From JAOTVV01 sp041602035 (GTDB lineage: Bacteria > Gemmatimonadota > Gemmatimonadetes > Gemmatimonadales > GWC2-71-9): 64,000 nucleotides of DNA. The notes beneath the pieces were generated by a model that searched no databases, was not told the DNA's origin, and saw only the letters and a program-made list of their open reading frames with translations. Within the stretch, counting starts at the first letter, position 1. Each line of letters starts with the position of its first letter. A program made the position numbers and the translations under genes. Location: positions 124,001-188,000 of the forward strand of contig JBFIHA010000001.1 in NCBI GenBank assembly GCA_041602035.1. Reading direction: 5' to 3'. Shown here in pieces: positions 1-8,059 of the stretch.

Positions 1-1
1 A

Positions 2-727
2 GAGGCCGTCGCCAGCCGGATCATGGCGCGCGCCACCGTGCGCGAGCTCCTGGGGAGCGACAGTGAAGCCGGAAGAGCGCTGAGCTACGGCAAGATTGCT
101 CGGTTCTACTACCCCCTCGCGCTCACGTCGCTCATCGGACTGGCGGTGCAGCCGATGGTCACGTTCTTCATGGGGCGGGCGCCGGCGCCACTCGAGTCGC
201 TCGCCGTGTTTCCCGTCGTGGTGGCGCTGTCGTTCATCTTCCGGGCGATGGGCTTGAGCTTCCAGGAGGTGGCGATTGCCCTGATGGGGAACCGCTACGA
301 GCACGTGCGCGCGCTGTGGCGGTTCGCGCTCTCGCTCGGGATCGCGGCGTCGGTGGTGCTCGCGCTGGTGGCCCTGACCCCGCTCTCACGCTTCTGGTAC
401 GAGACCGTGTCCGGTCTCGCGCCCGAGTTGGCGCGGTTTGCGATCCTGCCCACGATCATCATCATTCCCATTCCCCTGCTGTCGGTCATCCTCTCGTTCC
501 AGCGCGCCATCCTGATGGTGGGACACACCACGCGGCCGGTCACGTGGGCGACCGCAATCGAAGTCGGCGGCATCGCGGTGCTGTTTCCGCTGTTGGGGTG
601 GAAGCTCGGTGTGGTGGGCGTCACCGCAGCGACGATCGCGTTCGTGGTGGGGCGGATGGCAGGAAACGTGTACTTGGCGAGGCCGTGTGTGAGGGAGGTC
701 AGATTGGGGGAGGGAGAGACGGGATAG
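2..727 (+). CDS. MATE/flippase-like multi-pass membrane protein, 5' end outside window
   Basis: The reading frame is open from the first bases of the window, so this is the C-terminal part of a longer gene; the ATG at 23 is probably internal. The visible 241 residues hold about six hydrophobic segments separated by short basic loops, with a Pro-rich segment near the middle (PTIIIIPIPLL). The pattern, with repeated GVVG/AAT helices near the C-terminus, resembles the second half of MATE or polysaccharide-flippase type exporters (usually 430-500 residues). Such proteins sit in the inner membrane and export drugs or lipid-linked sugars by cation antiport. Substrate cannot be told. The charged tail after the last helix is short. 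Family assignment is by pattern only. Confidence 0.5.
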   Translation, partial: EAVASRIMARATVRELLGSDSEAGRALSYGKIARFYYPLALTSLIGLAVQPMVTFFMGRAPAPLESLAVFPVVVALSFIFRAMGLSFQEVAIALMGNRYEHVRALWRFALSLGIAASVVLALVALTPLSRFWYETVSGLAPELARFAILPTIIIIPIPLLSVILSFQRAILMVGHTTRPVTWATAIEVGGIAVLFPLLGWKLGVVGVTAATIAFVVGRMAGNVYLARPCVREVRLGEGETG

Positions 728-842
728 GGGGACCGGGAAGTGGGGAGCGTTGGGCGTTCGTGGTCGGGGGCGTCTTGCGCGGCGGACCGGCGCTCACAAT
801 GTTTGCGCGTTCCCCTCACGTCCTCTCTGGAGGTGCATCCGT

Positions 843-1412
843 ATGGCCGCCCAAATGGTTCTCCGCGCCGCGTGTGCGGCGGCAGTCATCGCCGTTGGTC
901 TGCCCGCCGTGGCCAAGGCCCAGCTGGCCCAGCCTGCGTTCGATCAGTCGTCTGTGTTCATGGTGGCGTTGGGGGAGTCGGCGCCGGACGCCACGGCCGT
1001 CGTGCAACAGCGTGGTGAGAAGAGCCCCTGGCTGGCCGGCATTCTCAGTTTCTTCCTGCCATACGGCACGGGGTCCTTCTACGCCGGCCACAACGGGCAC
1101 GGCATCCGGCATCTCGTGATCGGGGGGGTCACCGCCATCGGCATGGGCGTGAGCCTGCTGGAGGCATGCATCGACGGCTTCTCCGTGTGCGACAAAGACG
1201 GCACCGCGTACGCTGTTGGGGGGGTGTTCGCGCTCGGGTGGGTGGCGAACTGGGTATGGGGCACGATCACGGCGGTGAGTGATGCCAACGCGTACAACCG
1301 GGGCTCGACTGGCGCGAGTCTCCAGCCGGGGCTTCTGGTGCTCGTGCCGGCGCCCGGCGCCGTGGGGGTATCGCCGGCCGTGGGTCTGCAGATCGGTCGG
1401 GTGACGTTCTAG
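843..1412 (+). CDS. Secreted/membrane protein with TM2-like double helix
   Basis: 189 residues. The start at 843 is chosen because a GGAGGTG ribosome site lies just upstream and an N-terminal signal sequence follows (MVLRAACAAAVIAVG, then an AKAQ cleavage-like site). The middle, about residues 60-150, has two or three hydrophobic stretches beginning SPWLAGILSFFLPYGTG, which resembles the opening of TM2-type domains (LAGILSFFLPG.G.FY). The last 30 residues are hydrophobic and beta-like. The function of this family is unknown. It lies alone between a membrane exporter gene and a DUF3047 protein gene, same strand, without clear coupling. Confidence 0.55.
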   Translation: MAAQMVLRAACAAAVIAVGLPAVAKAQLAQPAFDQSSVFMVALGESAPDATAVVQQRGEKSPWLAGILSFFLPYGTGSFYAGHNGHGIRHLVIGGVTAIGMGVSLLEACIDGFSVCDKDGTAYAVGGVFALGWVANWVWGTITAVSDANAYNRGSTGASLQPGLLVLVPAPGAVGVSPAVGLQIGRVTF

Positions 1413-1536
1413 TACGAGTCGACAACGCAGTCCGTCCTGGGGCCCCGTGCTGCTCGTGCGCGGGGCTCCTGGCGTTGAAGCCCGACGTGGTGTCGGAGTT
1501 GACACGGGCCGTGCATGCGTCCCCTTTGAGAACGTG

Positions 1537-2136
1537 ATGCTTCCCCTGCTCGTGGCCTGTTGTCTCACCAATCTCGCCGACGTGCAGCCCGGTCCGGGGC
1601 TTCCCGACGGTTGGGACCTCCGGCGGGCGCGCGGCCGTCCAGCTCCGGTGTACGCCGTGACGGACGAGGCCGCCCTCCACGTCGAAGGGGCTGGCGCGGT
1701 CGGCTACGCGGTGTTCGAGCTGCCCGAACGACTGCCTCCGGCAACCGGCGTACTCACGTGGCGCTGGCGGACGGCCACGGCGCTTCCCGGTGCCGACCTT
1801 CGGGATCGACGGCGCGACGACAGCCCCGTACGTGTGCTCGTCGTGTTCCGCGACCGCCGCACGCTGTTCTACACGTGGGCCGGCGCCGAACGCGTGGACG
1901 AATGGTTTGCGAGCTGGACCGGGTCGTCCCGGATCGTGTGGGTGCTGCGCACCGCGAACGACGCGGACGGCACCTGGCATGCCGAACGGCGTGATCCGTT
2001 TGCGGACTATCGAACGGCGTTCGGTCGCGACCCGCCCGCCGTCGTTGCCGTGGGAATCGTGCAGGACACGGACAATCTCGGACACCCGGCGTCGGCCGAA
2101 GTCGCCGACCTGGCGTGGACGCCTGAGCCCCGCTGA
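1537..2136 (+). CDS. DUF3047-like exported protein
   Basis: 199 residues from the ATG at 1537. Longer upstream starts exist, but this one gives a hydrophobic N-terminus (MLPLLVACCLTNLA) and a conventional product. The body is beta-rich with a series of motifs typical of DUF3047: a LTWRWR segment, DDSPVRVLVVF, a W.GAERVDEW-like stretch and a C-terminal VGIVQDTDN. DUF3047 proteins are periplasmic or secreted beta-sandwich proteins of unknown role, often encoded near polysaccharide or respiratory genes. No strong ribosome site is visible. It is followed 78 bp later by the M24 peptidase gene, so the two may be co-transcribed. Confidence 0.6.
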   Translation: MLPLLVACCLTNLADVQPGPGLPDGWDLRRARGRPAPVYAVTDEAALHVEGAGAVGYAVFELPERLPPATGVLTWRWRTATALPGADLRDRRRDDSPVRVLVVFRDRRTLFYTWAGAERVDEWFASWTGSSRIVWVLRTANDADGTWHAERRDPFADYRTAFGRDPPAVVAVGIVQDTDNLGHPASAEVADLAWTPEPR

Positions 2137-2214
2137 GCCGACCTTCCGCCTCGCGGGCCATCGGCGCATCATACGCCTCGCTCCGATCCGCCCTCCAACG
2201 TGGGGAGTACCGCA

Positions 2215-3507
2215 ATGATCTCTCGCCGCAGCTTCGTCGGTGCCTCCGCGGCCACGCTCGTCGGAGCGTCCGCCGCGCCCGCGATCGTCGAGCCGCAGAC
2301 TCCGCAAGGCACGGACGACCTCCCGCCATCGATCCTGGCGCTCACGTCGATGAAGGACGAGGCCACCCCGATCACCGTCGACGAGCGGCGGCAGCGGATC
2401 GAGAAGGCGCGCCGGCTCATGCGTGCCAACCAGCTCGATGCCATGCTGCTGATCGGCGGCACGTCGCTCGTCTACTACGCCAACATCTCCTGGTGGAACA
2501 GCGAGCGGCTGTTCGCCCTGATCCTCCCGGTCGAAGGACGGCCCTTCATCGTCACCCCCGCGTTCGAAGAAGACCGCGCGCGGGAGCAGTTGGAGAAGGG
2601 TCCGCTCGGGGGCGACGCAGTAGACGTCATGTCGTGGCAGGAAGACGAAGATCCCTATCGGCTGGTCGCCCACGGCATGCGCGCGTTGGGCTACGGGACG
2701 GGGCGACTCGGGGTCGAAGAGACCGTGCGGTTCGTCTTCTCCCACGGGGTGGCGCAGGCGGCGCCAGCCCTCGGGATCGCGAGCGCGACGCCCGTCACCG
2801 CCGGATGCCGCGGCGTCAAGACGGCCCATGAACTCGAGCTGATGCGCCTGGCATCCACGGTCACGCTCACGGCGTACGAGGCCGCGTGGAAGGCGCTGGA
2901 AGACGGGATGACGCAGCAGCGATTTGCCGACCTCGTGTCGGCGGCGCACGATCGCCTCGGGTTCTCGGGTGGGGCGGGTGTCCAGGTGGGAGAGTACTCC
3001 GCGCTGCCCCACGGCTCCTCCACACCACAGGTGATACGCGAGGGCACGATTCTCCTGATTGACGGCGGCTGCGGCGTGGAGGGCTACCGCTCCGATATCA
3101 GCCGGACCTTCGTGCTCGGCCAACCCACCGAGAAGATGAAGCGCGTGTTCGAAGTGGAGCTTCGAGCGCAGACCGCGGCGCTCCGTGCCGCCGCGCCCGG
3201 CGTTCCCTGCGAGGCCGTGGATCGCGCCGCGCGCACGGTCATCGAGGAGGCCGGATTCGGCCCCGATTACGCGTACTTCACCCACCGGGTGGGCCACGGG
3301 ATCGGCATGGACGGCCACGAGTGGCCCTATCTGGTCCGGGGTAACACGCTGGCACTCGAGCCCGGCATGACCTTCAGTGATGAGCCGGGGATCTACCTCC
3401 GCGGCGAGTTCGGCGTGCGCCTGGAAGACGACATGGTGATCACCGAAACCGGGGCCGAATTGATGACGCCGCAGAGTCGATCACTCGAGGAGCCGTTTGG
3501 GGAGTAA
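2215..3507 (+). CDS. Tat-exported M24 family metallopeptidase (Xaa-Pro peptidase-like)
   Basis: 430 residues. The start at 2215 follows a GGGGAG site and gives a twin-arginine leader (SRRSFVGASAATLVGA), so the enzyme is exported folded. Residues about 60-190 form the creatinase-like N-terminal domain and 195-420 the pita-bread catalytic domain. All five metal ligands of the family are visible: D283 (IDGG), D294 (SDISR), H361 (HRVGHGIG), E390 (DEPG) and E404 (RLEDD). Such enzymes use two metal ions to remove the N-terminal residue from X-Pro peptides or dipeptides. Export plus intact ligands suggests periplasmic peptide scavenging. Convergent with the minus-strand gene that ends at 3572. Confidence 0.85.
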   Translation: MISRRSFVGASAATLVGASAAPAIVEPQTPQGTDDLPPSILALTSMKDEATPITVDERRQRIEKARRLMRANQLDAMLLIGGTSLVYYANISWWNSERLFALILPVEGRPFIVTPAFEEDRAREQLEKGPLGGDAVDVMSWQEDEDPYRLVAHGMRALGYGTGRLGVEETVRFVFSHGVAQAAPALGIASATPVTAGCRGVKTAHELELMRLASTVTLTAYEAAWKALEDGMTQQRFADLVSAAHDRLGFSGGAGVQVGEYSALPHGSSTPQVIREGTILLIDGGCGVEGYRSDISRTFVLGQPTEKMKRVFEVELRAQTAALRAAAPGVPCEAVDRAARTVIEEAGFGPDYAYFTHRVGHGIGMDGHEWPYLVRGNTLALEPGMTFSDEPGIYLRGEFGVRLEDDMVITETGAELMTPQSRSLEEPFGE

Positions 3508-3571
3508 GGGAGCTGGGAAGCGGGAAGCGGGAATGGTGCAGCGCACATCGTACAGGATCTCGAAACGCACC

Positions 3572-4108
3572 TTACCCGTCGAACGCGATCGTCAGTGGCG
3601 AGTGGTGCTCGGCATTGAGGAAGTGCAGTAGATCGGTGCCGGTGATGGCGGTCGTCCTGGCGTTGTCCAGCGGGTGCAGGTTCACCGGGTCCTGCCGCAA
3701 CACGCCGCGGTCGATCGCCACCCGCACCGCGCCGCCCCGATCGTTGATGACGGCAAACGGGCTCACCGCCCCTGGGATGACACCAAGGAACGCCATCAGC
3801 CGATCGGCGCTGCCGAACGAAAGGCGCTTGGCGCCGAGGCGATTGGCCAGGTCTTTGAGGTCCACCGGGCGATCCTCGAGGCATACCACGAGCCACATCG
3901 CGCCCTTCTTGTCCCGCAGGAACAGGCTCTTGGTGTGAGTGCCAGGGAGGTCGCCGCGGAGCGCCTTGGCTTCGTCGACGGTGAACACCGGAGGATGGTC
4001 CACGGTGGTGACCGCGATCCCCAGTGCCTCGAGCCGGTCGAGGAGTTGCACCGGCGTCGCGGGTCGGCTGCCGTCAGCCAGCCGGTTCGCCGGCGGATGG
4101 TCTGGCAT
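3572..4108 (-). CDS. Prolyl-tRNA editing/deacylase family protein (YbaK/PrdX type)
   Basis: 178 residues, the usual size for free-standing trans-editing proteins. The core reads from a DHPPVFTVDEA segment through HTKSLFLRDKKG (with the conserved lysine), a LANRLGAKRLSF helix and GAVSPFAVIND, all typical of the INS/YbaK superfamily, closest in pattern to the PrdX/ProXp-ala group that hydrolyses Ala-tRNA(Pro). It acts in the cytoplasm in translation quality control. It is the second gene of a two-gene minus-strand unit, 3 bp after the small membrane protein gene. Exact tRNA substrate cannot be decided from sequence alone. Confidence 0.82.
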   Translation of the reverse strand: MPDHPPANRLADGSRPATPVQLLDRLEALGIAVTTVDHPPVFTVDEAKALRGDLPGTHTKSLFLRDKKGAMWLVVCLEDRPVDLKDLANRLGAKRLSFGSADRLMAFLGVIPGAVSPFAVINDRGGAVRVAIDRGVLRQDPVNLHPLDNARTTAITGTDLLHFLNAEHHSPLTIAFDG

Positions 4109-4111
4109 GGG

Positions 4112-4324
4112 CTAGCGCTCCTCGCGTCCCGTGGGCGCGTCGCGCCGGGTCCGGAGGCTGCCGAACAGCACGGTCAGCAACCCCAGGAGGATCTCGTCCA
4201 CGAAGGGCAGCAGGTCCGGGAGCACGAGATCGGCGCCAAACAGAACGGCGGTCAGCGCGAGGAGCTTCGGATAGCGGAGCCGTCGCGCGTAGCGGCGGAC
4301 CAGGCCGAACACCGGACCCGGCAT
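4112..4324 (-). CDS. Small two-helix membrane protein (resembles DUF6116)
   Basis: 70 residues. The ATG at 4324 was preferred over the in-frame one at 4375 because an AGGAG site lies 6 bp before it. A basic N-terminus (LVRRYARRLRYPKL) is followed by two hydrophobic segments, the second around DLLPFVDEILLGLLTVLF, and a very basic, polar tail. This basic-helix-VDE-helix arrangement resembles small proteins annotated DUF6116; the match is from memory. Function unknown. It is the first gene of a unit with the prolyl-tRNA editing protein, separated by only 3 bp. Confidence 0.6.
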   Translation of the reverse strand: MPGPVFGLVRRYARRLRYPKLLALTAVLFGADLVLPDLLPFVDEILLGLLTVLFGSLRTRRDAPTGREER

Positions 4325-4416
4325 GGGGTCTCCTGGGTGCGTGATGCCTGAACTTACGGCGAGCGTCGGCGGCATGCGCGAATCCAGTCCGAGGTAGCTC
4401 GTCGTGTGCCGCGACC

Positions 4417-4422
4417 TATCTT
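4417..4422 (+). promoter_or_regulatory. Candidate -10 element TATCTT at the kinase start
   Basis: TATCTT lies 7 bp before the ATG at 4430. If used as a -10 element, transcription would begin at or within a base or two of the start codon, giving a leaderless or nearly leaderless mRNA. No clear -35 is visible. The same hexamer appears as the -10 of a well-spaced promoter at 10909. Confidence 0.35.
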
Positions 4423-4429
4423 AGAGGCC

Positions 4430-6898
4430 ATGTCGAAGCAAGTCGAGCGCCTTCGTGTTGCCCTGGAAGGCCGGTACGCCATCGAGTCCGAGATCGGTGC
4501 GGGTGGCATGGCCACGGTCTACCTGGCCGACGATCGGAAGCACCACCGGAAGGTCGCCGTAAAGGTGCTGCGGCCGGAGCTGGGAGCGACGATCGGTCCC
4601 GAGCGCTTCCTGCGGGAGATCCAGATCGCGGCCGGCTTGGACCATCCGCACATCCTCCCCCTGTACGACTCGGGGGAAGCTGACGGATTCCTGTTCTTCG
4701 TGATGCCGCTGGTCGAGGGCGAATCCCTCCGCGACCGGCTCGATCGCGAGCGGCAGCTCCCCATCGACGACGCGGTTCAGATCGCGGAAGAAGTGGCGGA
4801 CGCCCTCGCCTACGCGCACTCGCGCGGGGTCGTGCACCGCGACATCAAGCCGGAAAACATCATGCTTTCCGGCGGACACGCCAGGGTCTCGGACTTCGGC
4901 GTGGCGCGGGCGCTGTACGCGGCCGGCGACGACCGCATCACCGAGACGGGATTCGCCGTCGGCACCCCAGCGTACATGAGCCCTGAGCAGGCGACCGGTG
5001 GCGAGACCATCGACAGCCGCGCCGACATCTACAGCCTGGGCTGCGTGGTCTACGAGATGTTGGGAGGCGAGCCGCCGTTCTCCGGGGCAACACCCCACGC
5101 GGTGTTGGCCCGCCACGCCATTGACCCCGTACCGTCCCTGGCCACCGTGCGAACCACGATTCCCGCCCCGGTGCGGCTCGCGGTCGAGCGGGCGCTCGCC
5201 AAGGTCCCAGCTGACCGCTTTCCGACGGCGTCGGGGTTCGCGGCCGCGCTGCGCGCGCGCCAAACGGCCAAGACACCGTTCAGGGTGAAGCGGCGGTGGA
5301 TCACCGTGCCGGCGTTGGTCGGGCTGGCGGGGATCGTGGCCTGGCTCGCCTGGCGGTTCGCACCGGTGAGCAGTCCGGAGGCGACGAGCACCGGTTTCTC
5401 CCCGACACGCATCGCCGTGCTCTACTTCGACGATCACAGTGAGGGCGGTCAGCTGGGTCATGTGGCGGCTGGGCTCACGGAAGGTTTGATCCACGAGCTG
5501 GCGCAGATCGACGCGCTGGAAGTGGTGTCACGCAATGGGGTGAAGCCGTTTCGGGCCGCGTCGGTCCCGATCGACAGCATCGTCAGGGCGCTCGAGGTCG
5601 GCACGATCGTCGAAGGGAGCGTGGCAAAGTCTGGCGAGCGACTGCGTGTCACCGTGCAACTGGTAGACGCCGCCACCGACACCCATCTCGAGAGCCGCGT
5701 GCTCGAGGAACCGATCACCGATCTGTTCGCGCTGCAGGATCGGCTGACGTCCACCGTCTCCGAGTTCCTGCGCACGCGCATTGGGCGGGAAATCCGGTTC
5801 CGGGCGCGTCGCGCGGGCACGGGGAACGTCGAGGCGTGGGAACTCGTCGAACTGGCCGACCAGCGGCAGGACGAAGCGCGCCGGTTGAGCGATGCCGGAG
5901 ACTCGACCGCGGCCGTGTCGGTGCTAGTGGCGGCCGACTCGCTGCTCGCCCGAGCGGAAGCGCTCGACGCCCGATGGGTGGAGCCGATCGTTCAGCGCGG
6001 ATGGGTCGCCGAGGCGCGGGCCGACCTATGGCAGCCGGTGCCGGGTGCCGCCGACACGGTGTGGATTGCCATCGGCGTCGCGCACGCCAACCGGGCGCTC
6101 AGGGTCGCGCCGGACGATCCCCGTGCGCTGGAGTTGCGGGGTTCGCTCATGAGCGAGCTCGCGCAAGGTCGCGCCGCCGTGAACGCCGCGTCGCTCCGGC
6201 ACCAGGCCGAAGCCGATCTTCGTGCGGCCGTGGCACGTGACCCGGGCCGGGCCACTGCCTGGGCCGCGTTGAGCGGGTTGCTGAGGGTCGAGGGACGGTT
6301 TGCCGAGGCGAAAGAAGCGGCCGAGCGAGCGCTGGAAAAGGACGCATTCCTGGCCGACGCCAGCAGCATCACGTTCAACTTGTATCAGACCTCGCTCGAT
6401 CTCGATCAGGTGACCGAGGCCGCCCGCTGGTGTGAGATCGGGCAACGCCGGTTCGCCGGTCGCTCGTGGACGGCGGCCTGCGGATTGTTCTTGGGTGCCT
6501 TGGGAGAGGGGCCGAGGCTAGCTCCGGACAGCGCCCAGGGCCTGTATGACCTCCTGCTCCAATGGAGCACGCCCGCCGAGCGGACGACGAACGAGGTGGT
6601 GGGCCACCTGTGGATGGCGGCGGTGATGGCGAGAGAAGCGGATCGCGACAGCGCGGAGGCGCTCATCCGCACGGCACGATCGGAATCGTCGGCGGCGTTG
6701 CTCCCGTGGGTCAGCTATCTCGAGGCCAATGTCCGGTTGCTCCTGGGTGATCGCGATGCCGCGCTCGCGCAGCTCTCCGCCTTCCTCGAGGCCTTTCCGC
6801 AGCGCAAGAGCTACATCGCCTCGGACTGGATGTTCCGACCGTTGTGGAGCGACCCACGGTATCAGGCGCTGGTCGATACCGTCGGCCAGGGTCCGTAA
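4430..6898 (+). CDS. Transmembrane Ser/Thr protein kinase with FlgO-like and TPR sensor region
   Basis: 822 residues. Residues 14-270 form a complete Hanks-type kinase: glycine loop EIGAGGMATVY, catalytic lysine K45 (VAVK), HRDIKPEN with D138, DFG at 155-157 and the activation segment GTPAYMSPEQ. One membrane helix follows at about 291-311. Beyond the membrane lies a TolB/FlgO-like domain (IAVLYFDD...GLTEGLIHEL, about 325-455) and then alpha-helical TPR-like repeats to the C-terminus. Active-site residues are intact. The extracytoplasmic part is likely the sensor. This architecture is very common in Gemmatimonadota. Start at 4430 is taken for the AGAGG preceding it and the absence of sensible upstream sequence. 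The gene is convergent with the minus-strand gene at 6904. Confidence 0.88.
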   Translation: MSKQVERLRVALEGRYAIESEIGAGGMATVYLADDRKHHRKVAVKVLRPELGATIGPERFLREIQIAAGLDHPHILPLYDSGEADGFLFFVMPLVEGESLRDRLDRERQLPIDDAVQIAEEVADALAYAHSRGVVHRDIKPENIMLSGGHARVSDFGVARALYAAGDDRITETGFAVGTPAYMSPEQATGGETIDSRADIYSLGCVVYEMLGGEPPFSGATPHAVLARHAIDPVPSLATVRTTIPAPVRLAVERALAKVPADRFPTASGFAAALRARQTAKTPFRVKRRWITVPALVGLAGIVAWLAWRFAPVSSPEATSTGFSPTRIAVLYFDDHSEGGQLGHVAAGLTEGLIHELAQIDALEVVSRNGVKPFRAASVPIDSIVRALEVGTIVEGSVAKSGERLRVTVQLVDAATDTHLESRVLEEPITDLFALQDRLTSTVSEFLRTRIGREIRFRARRAGTGNVEAWELVELADQRQDEARRLSDAGDSTAAVSVLVAADSLLARAEALDARWVEPIVQRGWVAEARADLWQPVPGAADTVWIAIGVAHANRALRVAPDDPRALELRGSLMSELAQGRAAVNAASLRHQAEADLRAAVARDPGRATAWAALSGLLRVEGRFAEAKEAAERALEKDAFLADASSITFNLYQTSLDLDQVTEAARWCEIGQRRFAGRSWTAACGLFLGALGEGPRLAPDSAQGLYDLLLQWSTPAERTTNEVVGHLWMAAVMAREADRDSAEALIRTARSESSAALLPWVSYLEANVRLLLGDRDAALAQLSAFLEAFPQRKSYIASDWMFRPLWSDPRYQALVDTVGQGP

Positions 6899-6903
6899 GC
6901 CCC

Positions 6904-7269
6904 TCAGTTCTGCCACACGCCGAATCCCAGGGCACGAAGGTGCTCGGCAAGTCGCTTCTCCCGTCGCACCGCCTCCCCGAACGTCATGGGATTGTACCGC
7001 TCGTAGAGATGCGGCAGCAGCCGCTCTCCGTACCGTTCGACGTACTTCCCGGATTTGTAGCCCCGCTTGTGCTGGTGAAACCGCTCCTCCGGCGTGAGAC
7101 CAGTCATCCCGACGTACACGCATGCCTTGAGCGGATGGTGTCCGGGATTGGCGTCACGAAAGGGTTTGTGCGTGACGACGGCGCCGTCGAGCCTGATCAC
7201 GTAGACGTGATAATGGTCTCGGCCGGTCGCTGCGGCGGCGGGTGCGCGCCGGCGGGGCTTAGCGCCCAT
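6904..7269 (-). CDS. GIY-YIG-like nuclease domain protein
   Basis: 121 residues. After a basic, Ala/Arg-rich start come YHVYVIRLDG and, about 29 residues later, CVYVGMTG followed by PEERFHQHKRGYKSG and a Tyr/Arg-containing helix. This is the order of the GIY-YIG fold: two beta strands, then the helix with the catalytic Arg/His residues. The insertion between the two motif strands is much longer than the usual 8-12 residues. Possible roles are a small DNA repair or housekeeping nuclease; nothing links it to an intron or mobile element. It probably shares a transcript with the SGNH hydrolase gene 11 bp upstream and ends 5 bp from the end of the kinase gene. Confidence 0.6.
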   Translation of the reverse strand: MGAKPRRRAPAAAATGRDHYHVYVIRLDGAVVTHKPFRDANPGHHPLKACVYVGMTGLTPEERFHQHKRGYKSGKYVERYGERLLPHLYERYNPMTFGEAVRREKRLAEHLRALGFGVWQN

Positions 7270-7280
7270 TGGCCGCCGTG

Positions 7281-8048
7281 CTACGGCCGGGCGAACGTCG
7301 CGTTCGCCTCCGCCGCCGCGTCCTGGAGGAGTCGGGAAATGACCGGGTCCAGTGCAACGACCGGCGTGGCGCTCCCGCGCACGCTCAGCGAGCCGGGCAG
7401 CCCGACAGGGGGCCTGCCCGTGAGTTGTTCGAACATCACCAAGGCGGCGAGGTAGGTCGCCATCCGGCTGGGGTGGAATCCGTCGGGTCCGTACAGCGCC
7501 AACGTGGAGTCACGCCGCCACGCGGCACGCCAGGCTTCGCCGACGGGAAACAACAATCCTCCCGCCGAGTCCGCTGCCATCGCGTACGACTCACTCACGC
7601 CGTCGAAATCGAAAGGCCGAGACTGGGATGGCCAGACCATGTACAGCGCGACGCGTGCGCCCACGCGGCGGGACTCCTCGCCGTACCGTTGGGCGTACTC
7701 GATCAACGAGGGCCGTCCTTCGGTGGCGGACGGTCCCTGTTGGATGGCGACAACGTCCCATCCACCGCGGGCGATTTGCTGCTGTGCCTCGCCGCGCACC
7801 CAGTGGTCGGCGAGGCCAAAATCGGGAAAGGCCACCGCGTCGATGGTTCGCGGCCCAACCGCCGCCGAGTCCAGGAGTGCTTCCACCATGCCCGGGAGGT
7901 CGTTCGTATAGGTCAGGCTATTCCCGACGAACAGCACGTTGAGGCCAGCGGGGACCGGGCCCGTCGCCGTCGTGAGGCTGCAGCCGAGTGCAGCCGCGAC
8001 GAGTGGGACCACCCGCCGGACCGCGGTCCGGATCCGCGGCATCCCCAT
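7281..8048 (-). CDS. Exported SGNH/GDSL-type hydrolase
   Basis: 255 residues with an N-terminal signal sequence that ends in a possible lipobox (VAAALGC), so it may be a lipoprotein. The fold markers are LFVGNSLTYTND (block I, catalytic Ser in GNSLT) near residue 40 and GPDGFHPS (block V, catalytic Asp and His) near residue 205. SGNH hydrolases cleave ester bonds in lipids, acetylated sugars or peptidoglycan; the substrate is unknown here. It lies 11 bp downstream of the LolA-like gene and 11 bp upstream of the GIY-YIG gene, so the three form a likely operon. Confidence 0.72.
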   Translation of the reverse strand: MGMPRIRTAVRRVVPLVAAALGCSLTTATGPVPAGLNVLFVGNSLTYTNDLPGMVEALLDSAAVGPRTIDAVAFPDFGLADHWVRGEAQQQIARGGWDVVAIQQGPSATEGRPSLIEYAQRYGEESRRVGARVALYMVWPSQSRPFDFDGVSESYAMAADSAGGLLFPVGEAWRAAWRRDSTLALYGPDGFHPSRMATYLAALVMFEQLTGRPPVGLPGSLSVRGSATPVVALDPVISRLLQDAAAEANATFARP

Positions 8049-8059
8049 GGCGAAAGCCG

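Noticed and set aside
1267..3318. Minus-strand open frame of 683 codons
   Set aside because: It lies antisense to the DUF3047 and M24 peptidase genes, whose motifs are clear. The antisense product has shadow-like composition.
6904..7269. Homing endonuclease or mobile intron
   Set aside because: The GIY-YIG-like gene is a normal member of a three-gene unit, with no intron, repeats or interrupted gene around it.
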